In this document: one piece after another, positions 24,991 to 33,780 of the stretch
How the letters are laid out: every line of letters begins with the position of its first letter
Position numbering within the stretch: the first letter of the stretch is position 1
Assembly: GCF_030646165.1 (NCBI RefSeq)
Contig: NZ_JAUTDO010000004.1
Location: 444,156-508,155, forward strand
Direction of reading: 5' to 3'
Length of the DNA: 64,000 nucleotides
Source: Conexibacter sp. CPCC 206217
GTDB taxonomy: Bacteria; Actinomycetota; Thermoleophilia; Solirubrobacterales; Solirubrobacteraceae
Notes under the pieces: model-generated
Told to the model about the DNA's origin: nothing
The model's database searches: none
The model's input: only the letters and a program-made list of their open reading frames with translations
Program-made: the position numbers and the translations under genes

Positions 24991-25436
24991 GCGGCTCTCC
25001 GGCGGTGCAGCGTCATCGCGATCTCGTCCATCTCGGCGCCTTCGAAGCGCTTCAGCGCGAGCGCGTGGTCGGCGCGGCGTCTCTCCTTCAGGCGCTCCAG
25101 CGCCTGACGGTCGCGCGCGGCCTCGACGAGCGAGGCACGGCGGCGCGCAACCTCGGCGTCGCTCTGCATCAGCTCCTGCTGACCCTGCATGCGGTTGCGC
25201 TCGACGCGCTCGAGGTACTGCTGGCGCGCGATCATGTCGAGCGCGCTGGCGGGCCCGCCGGCGGCGAGGTCGCGCTGGCGCGCGCGCGCGAGGTCGAGCT
25301 CGGCGCCGGTCTCGCGCAGACGCTCTTCGCAGCCTTGCCGGTGCGTCAACGCACCGGCCAGCTCCTGCTTGGCGAGATCCTCGCCACGCTCGCGCAGAGC
25401 GCGCACGCGTTCGAGACGGAAGGTGAACTGGTTCAC
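24987..25436 (-). CDS. fliJ: flagellar export chaperone FliJ
   Basis: The product has 149 residues, almost entirely charged coiled coil, with the FliJ start FTFRLERVRALRERGEDLAK. FliJ is the central stalk of the export ATPase and escorts chaperones. GTG at 25436 gives the usual FliJ N terminus and length. Another GTG at 25493 would add 19 residues and also lacks a good Shine-Dalgarno, so the start is uncertain. It follows fliI after about 110 bases, the longest gap between fliG and fliK. Confidence 0.85.
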   Translation of the reverse strand: MNQFTFRLERVRALRERGEDLAKQELAGALTHRQGCEERLRETGAELDLARARQRDLAAGGPASALDMIARQQYLERVERNRMQGQQELMQSDAEVARRRASLVEAARDRQALERLKERRRADHALALKRFEGAEMDEIAMTLHRRRAA

Positions 25437-25545
25437 GACCCGGTAGTCGGCCCCCGCGGCCCAACCTTCACCCGTTGGACGGATGTTGGACACGGTGGGC
25501 GCGATCGCCCAGCACGGTCACGCGCAAGCGCGCGAGCGCGCGCTG

Positions 25546-27018
25546 CTAGAGGCTCAGCGGGCCCGGTATCGCCGGGTCGCCGCCGTCGGGCGCGCCCGCG
25601 ACGGCGGGGATCGGGTCGGCCGCGAACTGCGGGTCGGAGCCGACGCCGGTGTGCTCGCCGATCTGCGCGGCGATGTCGAGCAGCTGCTGGTCGGCCTGCG
25701 CCGCCGAGGTCGCGTCGTCGACGCGCTGGCGCAGGAAGCGGTCGATCTGCGGGCGCAGCGCGACGGCCGCGTCGACGGTCGGATCGGTGCCGGTCTGGTA
25801 GGCGCCGATCGCGATCAGGTCCTCCTTCTCCTTGTACGCCGCCATCAGGTGGCGGACCGCCTGGCCGGCGGCGCGCACCTGCGGCGAGACGACCTCGCCG
25901 ACGAGCCGCGAGACCGACTGCAGCACGTCGATCGCGGGATAGTGCGACGCGTGCGCGAGCTCGCGCGTGAGGACGATGTGACCGTCGAGGATCGAGCGGA
26001 CCGCGTCGGCGATCGGCTCGTTCATGTCGTCGCCGTCGACGAGGACGGTGTAGAGGCCGGTGATCGAGCCGGCCTGCGCGGTGCCGGAGCGCTCCAGCAG
26101 GCGCGGCAACTGCGCGAAGACGCTCGGCGTGTAGCCGCGCGTGGCGGGCGGCTCGCCGATCGCCAGGCCGACCTCGCGCTGAGCCATCGCGAAACGCGTG
26201 ACGGAGTCCATCATCAGCATCACGTCCTTGCCCTGATCGCGGAAGTGCTCGGCGATCGCGGTGGCGGTGAACGCGGCCTTGATGCGGACGAGAGCGGGCT
26301 GGTCGGAGGTCGCCACGACCACGACCGAGTGGGCGATCGCGTCGCCGAGGTCGCGCTCGATGAACTCCTTCACCTCGCGGCCGCGCTCGCCGACGAGCGC
26401 GATCACGTTGACGTCGGCGGTCGTCGAGCGGGCGATCATGCCCAGCAGCGAGGACTTGCCGACGCCGGAGCCGGCGAAGATGCCGAGGCGCTGGCCGCGA
26501 CCGCACGGCACGAGCGCGTCGAGCGCGCGCACGCCGAGGTCGACGCGCGTGTCGATGCGGGGGCGCTCGAGCGGATCGGGCGGGGAGGCGTTGGCGGAGC
26601 GCGGCTTGCCGGCGGTCGCGCGCGGCATCCCGTCGATCGGTCTGCCGAGCCCGTCGATCACGCGACCGAGCAGGTCGTCACCGACGCGGATGCGAAACGG
26701 CGTGCCGGTCGCTCGCGTGGTCGTCGCGGGGCCGATCCCGTGCATCTCGCCGAGCGGCATCAGCAACGTCCGCTGACCGCGGAAGCCGACCACCTCGGCC
26801 GGCACCGGCGGGTGGCCGCGGTCGCCGTTGACCATGCAGATCTCGCCGACCTCCGCCTGCAGGCCGGTCGCCTCGACGACCAGGCCGATCAGGTCGCTGA
26901 CGCGGCCGTGACGGCGCGACAGGTCGCTCGCGCGCAGGACGTTGCCGATGTACGCGAGCGTCTCGCCGACGTCCTCGCACACGACGGCCGCCTCGGGAGT
27001 CTGATCCTCAGGGCTCAT
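25546..27018 (-). CDS. fliI: flagellar export ATPase FliI
   Basis: The product has 490 residues, about 50 longer than usual at the two ends. Walker A GSGVGKSS, the GERGREVKEFIERDLGD loop and Walker B VMLMMDSVTRFAMAQRE are intact, followed by the catalytic/arginine region GYTPSVFAQLPRLLERSG. FliI hexamers energise substrate unfolding at the export gate. The ATG has TAGGAG 5 bases upstream. It follows fliH by eight bases. Confidence 0.97.
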   Translation of the reverse strand: MSPEDQTPEAAVVCEDVGETLAYIGNVLRASDLSRRHGRVSDLIGLVVEATGLQAEVGEICMVNGDRGHPPVPAEVVGFRGQRTLLMPLGEMHGIGPATTTRATGTPFRIRVGDDLLGRVIDGLGRPIDGMPRATAGKPRSANASPPDPLERPRIDTRVDLGVRALDALVPCGRGQRLGIFAGSGVGKSSLLGMIARSTTADVNVIALVGERGREVKEFIERDLGDAIAHSVVVVATSDQPALVRIKAAFTATAIAEHFRDQGKDVMLMMDSVTRFAMAQREVGLAIGEPPATRGYTPSVFAQLPRLLERSGTAQAGSITGLYTVLVDGDDMNEPIADAVRSILDGHIVLTRELAHASHYPAIDVLQSVSRLVGEVVSPQVRAAGQAVRHLMAAYKEKEDLIAIGAYQTGTDPTVDAAVALRPQIDRFLRQRVDDATSAAQADQQLLDIAAQIGEHTGVGSDPQFAADPIPAVAGAPDGGDPAIPGPLSL

Positions 27019-27026
27019 CGCGGCTC

Positions 27027-27659
27027 CTACTCGCCGAGTTCCAGTTCGACCAGCTCGCGCGCGCGCACGAGCGCGGTGTTGACCTGCGAGTCGATCTGCC
27101 CCTCCTCGGTGCGCACGATCGCGCCGCCGGGCGCGATCCGCCGCTCGGCCTGGACCTCGCAGTGCTCGATCCCGCCGAGCGTCGTGATGAACGACTCGCT
27201 CGCGCTGCGGACCGTCTCGAGGTCGGCCGGATTGACGAGGATCGTCACGCGACGGCGCTCGGAGAGGCGGCGCAGCGCGCCGCGCACGACGTCGACGACC
27301 CGCTCCGACTCGACCGCGAGCGCGCCCGCGACGATCTTCTCCGACAGCTGCAGTGCAAGCTCGATCGCGTCGCGCTCGACCATCGCCGCAGTCTCCTCAC
27401 GGACCCGCTCGACGCCCGCGATCGCCTGCTGCAGCGCATCGAGCGCGGCCTGCAGCGGCGGTTGGGCGGCGGCCTGCGCCGCCGCCTGCCCGTCTGCGTA
27501 GCCCTCCGCGCGCGCGGTCTCGCGGATCTGCTGCGCCTCGGCACGCGCCTCGGCGATCGGATCCTCGAGCTCGCGCAGCGTGATCGCTCTCGGCGGCTCC
27601 AGCTGGCGGAACGCGTACGGCGAGACGTCGGCTGCGCCGGCTGCGGCCGCGTCAGACAA
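27027..27659 (-). CDS. fliH: flagellar export regulator FliH
   Basis: The product has 210 residues: an N-terminal Ala-rich segment, a coiled coil (AEARAEAQQIRETARAEGYA) and a C-terminal domain with SERRRVTILVNPADLETV and RRIAPGGAIVRTEEGQIDSQ, which is typical of FliH/YscL. It binds FliI and FliN. The start appears to be TTG at 27659, inside the end of fliG; no ATG fits the N terminus better. Confidence 0.9.
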   Translation of the reverse strand: MSDAAAAGAADVSPYAFRQLEPPRAITLRELEDPIAEARAEAQQIRETARAEGYADGQAAAQAAAQPPLQAALDALQQAIAGVERVREETAAMVERDAIELALQLSEKIVAGALAVESERVVDVVRGALRRLSERRRVTILVNPADLETVRSASESFITTLGGIEHCEVQAERRIAPGGAIVRTEEGQIDSQVNTALVRARELVELELGE

Positions 27660-28734
27660 TGGTGTCGCTCCCGCCGCGTCCGATCACGAGCGCGCCGGCG
27701 TCCTCGAGCCGTCGCACGATCGCGACGATGCGACCCTGCGCCTCTTCGACGACGCGCTTGCGCTGCGGCGGCTGGAAGTCCATCTCCTCGCGCAGCAACG
27801 TCGCGCCGCGCTCGGACATGTTGCCGAGGATCCGCTCCTTGACCTCGTCGTCGACGCCGCGCAGCGCCAGCGCCAGATCTCTCTGGTCGGCCTCGCGCAG
27901 CACCAGCTGGATCGAGCGGTCGTCGAGCTTGGCGATGTCCTCGAACACGAACAGCAGCCGGCGGACCTCCTCGCCCAGCTCGGCGTCGCGCTCGGTCAGC
28001 GTGTCGAGCACGTTGCGCTCGGTCGGGCGGTCCGTGTAGTTGAGGATCTCCGCGAGCGACTTGACGCCGCCCTGCGAGGAGTACTCCTGCTGCACGACGG
28101 AGGCGAGCTTCTGCCGCATCACGCCCTCGATCTCCTTGACGACGTCCGGCGGCGTCTCGCTCATGCGGGCGATCCGCAGCGCGATGTCGGCCTGCTCGTC
28201 CTCCGGCAGATGCGCGAGCACCTGCGCGGCGAGCGTCGTGTGGAGGTTGGCGATCACGAGCGCGATCGTCTGCGGCGCCTCGGCGCGCAGGAACGTGACG
28301 ATGTGCTCCGGCGGCGTGCGGCGCAGGAACTCGAACGGCCGCATCTCGATCACCGTCGAGAGGCGCCCGATGATCTCGGCCGCGCGCTCAGGGCCAAGTG
28401 CGCGCTCGAGCACGTCGCGGGCGTAGTCGACGCCGCCGGCGGCGAGCGAGTCGTACGCCTGGACGGTCGCGACCAGCTCGTCGAAGACCGACTCGACCGA
28501 CTCGTGGTCGACCTGCGTCAGCTTCGCCATCTCCAGCGAGAGCGTCTCTATCTCTTCCTCGCGCAGATGTCTGAAGATCTCCGCGGCTCTCTCGGGGCCG
28601 AGCGCGACGAGCAGGACGGCGGCCTTGTGACGGCCTCTGAGCCGCACGGCGGTTCTCTGCGGCAGGCGCCGCGGCGCCGGCATCACGGCCGCGTTGGTCG
28701 CCTCTTCGGTCGCGGCCGGGAGTGGAATCGCCAT
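27652..28734 (-). CDS. fliG: flagellar motor switch protein FliG
   Basis: The product has 360 residues. The first 35 are an extension. Three FliG domains follow, with KAAVLLVALGPERAAEIFRH (N), EAPQTIALVIANLHTTLAAQ (middle; the common EHPQT motif here reads EAPQT) and a C-terminal torque helix with DDRSIQLVLREADQRDLALA. FliG links the MS ring to the C-ring and contacts MotA. The ATG is separated from fliF by six bases. Confidence 0.96.
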   Translation of the reverse strand: MAIPLPAATEEATNAAVMPAPRRLPQRTAVRLRGRHKAAVLLVALGPERAAEIFRHLREEEIETLSLEMAKLTQVDHESVESVFDELVATVQAYDSLAAGGVDYARDVLERALGPERAAEIIGRLSTVIEMRPFEFLRRTPPEHIVTFLRAEAPQTIALVIANLHTTLAAQVLAHLPEDEQADIALRIARMSETPPDVVKEIEGVMRQKLASVVQQEYSSQGGVKSLAEILNYTDRPTERNVLDTLTERDAELGEEVRRLLFVFEDIAKLDDRSIQLVLREADQRDLALALRGVDDEVKERILGNMSERGATLLREEMDFQPPQRKRVVEEAQGRIVAIVRRLEDAGALVIGRGGSDTIV

Positions 28735-28740
28735 GACGAC

Positions 28741-30264
28741 CTAGTCCTCCTGCATCCACGCGCGGACGTGCTGCGCCACGCGTTCGGGGTTGCGGTCGAT
28801 CAGCTCTTCGACCTGCAGTCGCGCCGGGTTCTCGGGCGATCTGAGCGGCAGCACTCTCGTCGGCGTGAGCTCCTCGGGGCGCTCCAGCTCGGCCAGCGAG
28901 CGCGGCGACTCGATCTCGTTCAGCCACGTCGGCTGCTGGCCCAGCGCCTCGTTCTCGCGCTTGCGCAGCTGACGCGCGACGAGCGCGAGGAAGATCAGGA
29001 CGGCCATGCCGAGCAACGCATATCTGGCGTAGTCCCAGATCTTGTCGGTCGGGTTCGCGGCCTCCGGTCTCGGCGGCGAGGCGAAGTCGACCTGCCCGAG
29101 CGTGAGCGCGTCGCCGCGATCGGTGTCGATCCCGGCCGCCGACAGCACGGCGTCTCTGATCTGCGGCAGCATCGCGGCGGGGATCGAGGAGTCGATCAGC
29201 ACCGCGACCTGCTGTCTGTTGATCGCGCCGGGCGCGATTCTCGTGCGCGTGACGGTCTTGTTGACCGCGAAGTTCTGGTCCTCGGTCTCACGTCTGTAGT
29301 CCGAGTCTCCGGTGCCCTGCTGGGCGTACGCCGGCGGGTTGTTGCCGCCCGTGCCGGCGATGCCGCCGGCTCTGGCGCCTCTGCCGACGAGCGACTCGAC
29401 CTCGGTTCTTCTCGTCGTCGGGACGCCGTCTCTGCCGTACACGAGTCTGTCCTGCGTCGACTCGTTCGCGTCGAGGTCGGCCTTGACCTGGACCTCGGCC
29501 ATGCCGGGCCCGAGCGTGCGGTTCAGCATCGAGGTCAGCTCGGCGGCGGTCGCCTGGTCGTAGCGCGCCTCGGCCGCCTGCTTGGCCAACAGGCTGGAGC
29601 CGCCCGCGCCGCCGCTGGTGGCGGTCGGCCACATCATCGTGCCGCTGCTGTCGGAGATCGTGACCTTGTCGGCCTTCAGGCCCGGGACGCTGTTGGTGAC
29701 CAGCTGCGCGATCCCGCGCACCTGGCCCTCGTCGAGCCCGGCGGTGCCGGACGACAGCAGCACGGCGGCGGTCGCGGGACTGGTGTTCTCCGCGAACAGC
29801 TGCGCCTCTCTGTCGGGCAGCACGAGCTGGACCTGCGCGTCGGAGACGCCGTCGACCTGCTCGATCGTCTGCGCGATCTCGCCTTCGAGCGCGCGCTGGT
29901 AGTTGACCTGCTGCTGGAAGTTGGAGGTGCCGAGCTTCTGGTCGTCGAGGATCTTGTAGCCGTCCTGCGTGCTGGCCGGGACACCGGCGCCGGCGAGCGC
30001 GATCCGCGCCTGCGCCGTCTGGTCCTTCTGCACGGCGAGCGCGGTGCCGTTGTTCTGCAGCTCGTATCTGATGCCTCTCTCGTCGAGCGCGGCGGTCACC
30101 TCGCCCGTCTGCTTCGGTTCCATGCCGGTCAGCATGGTCGTGTAGCTGGGCGCCGTCGCGATCTTGAAGAGCACGAACAGCACCACCACGATCGCGAGCG
30201 CGCCCGCGGCCAGGACGATCTTGCCGCGGGTGGAGAGGTTGGCGAGCAGGGCGCGTGTGGGCAT
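28741..30264 (-). CDS. fliF: MS-ring protein FliF
   Basis: The product has 507 residues. A membrane helix at 18-37 (VLAAGALAIVVVLFVLFKIA) is followed by ring-building motifs 1-3, with QVNYQRALEGEIAQTIEQVD and the YscJ/FliF core VQLVLPDREAQLF. A second membrane helix lies at about 415-435 and a C-terminal FliG-binding segment ends it (RNPERVAQHVRAWMQED). FliF is the base on which the flagellum assembles. Arg is often encoded by AGA in this gene despite the GC content. Confidence 0.96.
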   Translation of the reverse strand: MPTRALLANLSTRGKIVLAAGALAIVVVLFVLFKIATAPSYTTMLTGMEPKQTGEVTAALDERGIRYELQNNGTALAVQKDQTAQARIALAGAGVPASTQDGYKILDDQKLGTSNFQQQVNYQRALEGEIAQTIEQVDGVSDAQVQLVLPDREAQLFAENTSPATAAVLLSSGTAGLDEGQVRGIAQLVTNSVPGLKADKVTISDSSGTMMWPTATSGGAGGSSLLAKQAAEARYDQATAAELTSMLNRTLGPGMAEVQVKADLDANESTQDRLVYGRDGVPTTRRTEVESLVGRGARAGGIAGTGGNNPPAYAQQGTGDSDYRRETEDQNFAVNKTVTRTRIAPGAINRQQVAVLIDSSIPAAMLPQIRDAVLSAAGIDTDRGDALTLGQVDFASPPRPEAANPTDKIWDYARYALLGMAVLIFLALVARQLRKRENEALGQQPTWLNEIESPRSLAELERPEELTPTRVLPLRSPENPARLQVEELIDRNPERVAQHVRAWMQED

Positions 30265-30267
30265 GGA

Positions 30268-30624
30268 TCAGATCTGGGTGCGGAAGATCTCGGAGAGCGC
30301 CTCGGCGCCTCTCGTGCGGATCTGGCCGGCGAACTGCATCGCGAGCTGCGCCTTCTCGACCGCCACGACGGCGGAGACAGGGTCGGTCGCGGTGCCGTTC
30401 GCGAGCGCGGTGCCAGCGTCGGCCGCGCCGTTCTGCAGCTCGGAGAGCTTGCTGATCTGGTCGCTCAGCATGCTGCCGAAGCTGTCGCCGCCGGCAGGGG
30501 CGACGCCGTCGACCGCCGGGGTCTGCAGCTCCGCCTGCGGAAGGTCGGGAACGCCTTGGATCAGCCATTCGCCACCGGCGCCACCGGCGCCGACAGCCAT
30601 CGAGGGGTCGACCGCCGCGATCAT
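30268..30624 (-). CDS. fliE: MS-ring/rod adaptor FliE
   Basis: The product has 118 residues. The N-terminal 45 are variable. The C terminus carries the FliE core: SFGSMLSDQISKLSELQNGA and PVSAVVAVEKAQLAMQFA. FliE joins the MS ring to the proximal rod. The ATG overlaps the flgC stop. The order flgB-flgC-fliE-fliF is the standard one. Confidence 0.92.
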   Translation of the reverse strand: MIAAVDPSMAVGAGGAGGEWLIQGVPDLPQAELQTPAVDGVAPAGGDSFGSMLSDQISKLSELQNGAADAGTALANGTATDPVSAVVAVEKAQLAMQFAGQIRTRGAEALSEIFRTQI

Positions 30625-31070
30625 CGCAGCAGCTCGAGCGTCTTGGTGAACATCTGCTTGGCGGACTGCATCGAAGTCACATTCGCCTCGTAGGAGCGGG
30701 AGGAGCTGATCAGGTCGACCATCTCCGTGACAGGGTTGACGTTCGGCATCGCGACGTAGCCCTGCGCGTTCGCGTCCGGATGGCTGGGGTCGTAGACGAG
30801 CCGCTGCGAGCTGGTGTCCTCGACGATCCCCGCGACCTCGACCCCGTTGGGCGGGTCGGTCGGGCGGACGCCGCCGATCGCGCCCGTGAGGACGGATCCG
30901 AACGAGCTGCCGCTGGACGGTTGGAGGACGACCTCCTTGCGCTGGTACGGACCGCCGTCGGCCGTGCGCGTCGTCTGCGCGTTGGCGAGGTTCTCGGCGG
31001 TGACGTCCATCCGCAGGCGCTCGGCCGTGAGGCCGCTACCGGCGATGTCGATCGCGTCGAAGATGCCCAT
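30621..31070 (-). CDS. flgC: proximal rod protein FlgC
   Basis: The product has 149 residues. The N-terminal motif GIFDAIDIAGSGLTAERLRM with ENLANAQTT and the C-terminal YVAMPNVNPVTEMVDLISSS plus YEANVTSMQSAKQMF are both diagnostic of FlgC. It forms the proximal rod with FlgB. The ATG directly overlaps the last base of flgB's stop. Confidence 0.96.
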   Translation of the reverse strand: MGIFDAIDIAGSGLTAERLRMDVTAENLANAQTTRTADGGPYQRKEVVLQPSSGSSFGSVLTGAIGGVRPTDPPNGVEVAGIVEDTSSQRLVYDPSHPDANAQGYVAMPNVNPVTEMVDLISSSRSYEANVTSMQSAKQMFTKTLELLR

Positions 31071-31423
31071 CAGCGGACACCCATCGCGGTCTGCATGATC
31101 TGGTTGCGCGCGCCCATCACCTGGACGAGCGCCTGGTACTCGAGCGTGTTCTTGGCGAGCGCCGCCGACTCCTGGTCGGCGTCCATGCCGGAGCCGTCCG
31201 CGCGCACCGTGCGGGACGGGTCGGTCTTGGCCTGGAAGTCGATCGCGGAGGGATCGCTGCCGGCCGCCTGCGCGCTCTGCAGCGCCGCGTGGAAGTCGAG
31301 GTCCTGACGTTGGTAACCCGGCGTGTTGATGTTCGCCAGGTTGTTCGTCAGCAGCTCCTGACGCATCGAGGCACCGCGCAGGGCGGTCTCGAGCGAGATC
31401 TGGGTGCTGTCGAAGAGGCTCAT
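31070..31423 (-). CDS. flgB: proximal rod protein FlgB
   Basis: The product has 117 residues. It has the FlgB N terminus (LETALRGASMRQELLTNNLA, NINTPGYQRQDLDF) and the C-terminal KNTLEYQALVQVMGARN. It is the first rod protein and the first gene of an 18-gene operon that ends at fliN. It is preceded by a sigma-28 promoter at 31500-31526. Confidence 0.96.
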   Translation of the reverse strand: MSLFDSTQISLETALRGASMRQELLTNNLANINTPGYQRQDLDFHAALQSAQAAGSDPSAIDFQAKTDPSRTVRADGSGMDADQESAALAKNTLEYQALVQVMGARNQIMQTAMGVR

Positions 31424-31499
31424 CGAGTCGAGGGTCCTTTCAAGCCGTCCATGAGATCGGGACCGGTGAGTGGTTCCCTCTCACGGTCATCACGCGAGA

Positions 31500-31526
31500 A
31501 GATCGGCTGCCCGCGGAGGTTCTTGA
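31500..31526 (-). promoter_or_regulatory. sigma-28 promoter of the flgB operon
   Basis: TCAA-N15-GCCGATCT on the minus strand, about 70 bases upstream of flgB. It would place rod, MS-ring, C-ring, export ATPase, hook and stator genes under FliA. Confidence 0.75.
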
Positions 31527-31547
31527 GCAATGCGTCCGTGCTCGCTG

Positions 31548-31880
31548 CTAACCGGCCGCGTCGAGCGCGCCCCGCAGCGGCGAGGAGTCGCCGTAGCCGC
31601 GCGCGGTGCGGCGGCCCTGCTCGACCTGCCCGAGCGAGCGGCGCACCTCGGCGGCGCGCGTCGCCAGCTCCGTGGTGGTGCGTTCCTGCAGCGCCATCGC
31701 GCGCGCCAGCGCGGGCGCGGCTGACGCCGGCGCCTGCGTCGGCAACGACGCGACGATGCGATCGCGCTCGGTCAGCAGGCCGTCGAGCTCGTCGAGCGTC
31801 GGCAGCTCCGGGCGCACGACGAGCGCGAGCTCCTCTTCGGCGAGCGCGACGAGGCGCTCGTACGGCTCGGTCACGCTCAC
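31548..31880 (-). CDS. FliT-like flagellar chaperone candidate
   Basis: The product has 110 residues, all helical, with heptad-like spacing (YERLVALAEEELALVV, DELDGLLTERDRIVASL, RAAEVRRSLGQVEQGRR). Length, helix content and position directly after fliS match FliT-type chaperones for the cap protein FliD, but no residue motif proves it. GTG at 31880 overlaps the fliS stop in GTGA. It ends about 20 bases before the flgB promoter. Confidence 0.65.
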   Translation of the reverse strand: MSVTEPYERLVALAEEELALVVRPELPTLDELDGLLTERDRIVASLPTQAPASAAPALARAMALQERTTTELATRAAEVRRSLGQVEQGRRTARGYGDSSPLRGALDAAG

Positions 31881-32269
31881 AGCTGCGCCTGCTGCGGCGC
31901 GGAGGCGATCTGGTCCCAGGCTTCGCGCAGCCCGCCCAGCAGCTCGCTGACCTGGTCGAGCTTGTCGGCGTCCTGTCTGATGCGGCCTTCGGCCAGCAGC
32001 CGCTGGCAGAAGAGATAGATCGACTCGAGCTGCTGGGAGATCTCCCCCTGGCTCATGTCAAGCGTCGCGAGCAGGTGATCGATGATCGCCTCGGCGCGGC
32101 GCAGGCGGTCGTGCGAGGTCTGCACGTCGCCGGTGCGCATCGTCACTGCGGCCTGGTAGAGAAAGCGTCTTGCGCCGTCGTACAGCATGACGACGAGACG
32201 CTCCGGTGGCGCGGTCAGAACCGCGCTCTCACGATAGGCCTGCGGCGATGCCGCGAGATGAGTGCTCAT
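31877..32269 (-). CDS. fliS: flagellin export chaperone FliS
   Basis: The product has 130 residues: a four-helix FliS fold with YRESAVLTAPPERLVVMLYD and GARRFLYQAAVTMR, then ISQQLESIYLFCQRLLAEG. FliS binds the disordered C terminus of flagellin and can also contact FliW in CsrA control. The ATG at 32269 (MSTHLAASPQAYRE) is set by the family start and a GGAAGG close upstream; the longer frame would cross the promoter at 32310. Confidence 0.93.
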   Translation of the reverse strand: MSTHLAASPQAYRESAVLTAPPERLVVMLYDGARRFLYQAAVTMRTGDVQTSHDRLRRAEAIIDHLLATLDMSQGEISQQLESIYLFCQRLLAEGRIRQDADKLDQVSELLGGLREAWDQIASAPQQAQL

Positions 32270-32309
32270 TGGCCTTCCGGGGAATCGAGGGATACAACCG
32301 TCATTCGGG

Positions 32310-32336
32310 TGATCGGACGCGGCGGCGAGAGATTGA
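32310..32336 (-). promoter_or_regulatory. sigma-28 promoter of fliS
   Basis: TCAA-N15-TCCGATCA on the minus strand, between the fliD stop and fliS. The boxes are the same as those of the flgG promoter at 45643. Confidence 0.7.
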
Positions 32337-32367
32337 GTCCCGCCGCCGCGTGCGGACCGTGTCAGCG

Positions 32368-33780
32368 CTAGTTGTTGTTGAGCCCGGCCAGCTGGCCGGT
32401 CAGCCACTGGCTCTGCGTCTGGCTCTTGGACATCGCGACCTCGAGCGCCGCGAACTGCGCCTCCAGCGCTCTCTGCTTGACCGACAGCCGCTGGTCCATC
32501 TGCGACATCTGCGATCTGAGCGCGGTGATCTCGCTGTCGCCGCCGGTGATGCGGCTGGCAAGGATGCCGTCGGTGCCGGCGGTCGTGTTCACGATCGACT
32601 CGAAGCTGCGCGCCCAGCCGCCGACGTTGTCGACGCCGGAGAGCAGGTTGCGGACCGCGTTGGGATCGTCGGTCAGCGCCTTCGTGAATCTGTCGACGTC
32701 GAGCGTCAGCTTGCCTGCGAGCGTGTCCTTCGACGTCGTCGCGGTCACCGCGCCGGTCGAGATGCCGAGCGCCGAGAGGCTGTCGAAGCCGGCCGGCGCG
32801 CCACTGACCGGCGAGTAGATCGCCTGGCGCATCGTCGACAGGAGGCTGTTCAGCTGCGTGTCGGCGAACAGGGTGCCGGCCTGCAGCTGGGCGGACGTGC
32901 GCGGATCCGCGACGCCGTTCTTGATGTCCTCCTGCGTGCGCGGGTCCGGCACCGACTTCTCGTCGAGCTTCGAGCGGATCGCGTCGACCGTCGCGTTGTA
33001 CGTGTCAACGAACGCCTGCACCTTTCTCTGGATCGCGTCCGTGTCCGCGCCCGGGGCGCCGACCGAGATCGTGATCGGCCCGCTCGTCGTCGTGACGCCT
33101 CTGAGCGTCAGCGTGACCCCGGCGACCGCGTCTCTGAGCACGTTCGTCGACGATCTGCTGGCGACGCCGTCGACCGTGTAGAGCGCGTCTCTGCCGTCGC
33201 GCGCTCTCGTGACGTCCTCCGTCAACGCAGGATCGGCCGTCACGTTGATGAAGCTGCCGCCCGTCGCGCCGGTCGCGCGCGTCGACAGCACGATTCTGTC
33301 GTCGGCCGTCGCGGCGGCGTAGACCGTCGCGTCTCTGTCCGTGTTGATCGCCGTCGCCAGCTCCTGCGCCGACATGCCGGCTCTGACCGCGGTCGCGTGA
33401 CCGTCGATCGTGATCGAGCCGTCGGCCGCGGGCGCCGTGTAGGCGTAGCTGCGCTGCGCGGCGTTGGCGAGCTGGGTGACCTCGAGCTGATATCCGCCGA
33501 CGCCCGCGCCGGAGGTGCTCGACGCGGACACCTTCGTCGGGTCGCTCGACTCGATTCTCTGCGTCTGCGAGAAGAGCGTGACGGAGCGCAGGTCAGCGGC
33601 CGCGGTCTGCAGCGTTCTGAGCTGCGTCTGGATGCCCTTCAGCAGCGTCTGCTTGGTCTGGAGCAGCGTCTGCTTGGTGTCGAGCAGGTTGCGCGGACCG
33701 CGCTCGAGCGCCATCAGCTGCGCGATGATCGAGGTCGTGTCGAGGCCCGAAGCGAGGCCCCCGATGCTCATGGTCGACAT
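32368..33780 (-). CDS. fliD: filament cap protein FliD
   Basis: The product has 470 residues. The N-terminal D0 motif is SIGGLASGLDTTSIIAQLMA, followed by a long coiled segment (LLQTKQTLLKGIQTQLRTLQ). A hypervariable middle and a C-terminal helix with LSVKQRALEAQFAALEVAMS complete it. FliD caps the filament tip and promotes flagellin folding. The ATG overlaps the flaG stop (TGATG). Many Arg codons are AGA. It ends 31 bases before the fliS promoter. Confidence 0.95.
   Translation of the reverse strand: MSTMSIGGLASGLDTTSIIAQLMALERGPRNLLDTKQTLLQTKQTLLKGIQTQLRTLQTAAADLRSVTLFSQTQRIESSDPTKVSASSTSGAGVGGYQLEVTQLANAAQRSYAYTAPAADGSITIDGHATAVRAGMSAQELATAINTDRDATVYAAATADDRIVLSTRATGATGGSFINVTADPALTEDVTRARDGRDALYTVDGVASRSSTNVLRDAVAGVTLTLRGVTTTSGPITISVGAPGADTDAIQRKVQAFVDTYNATVDAIRSKLDEKSVPDPRTQEDIKNGVADPRTSAQLQAGTLFADTQLNSLLSTMRQAIYSPVSGAPAGFDSLSALGISTGAVTATTSKDTLAGKLTLDVDRFTKALTDDPNAVRNLLSGVDNVGGWARSFESIVNTTAGTDGILASRITGGDSEITALRSQMSQMDQRLSVKQRALEAQFAALEVAMSKSQTQSQWLTGQLAGLNNN

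Noticed and set aside
4072-30264. Virulence-type (injectisome) type III secretion system
   Set aside because: Rod, hook, filament, stator and chemotaxis genes are all present; no secretin or needle gene is seen.
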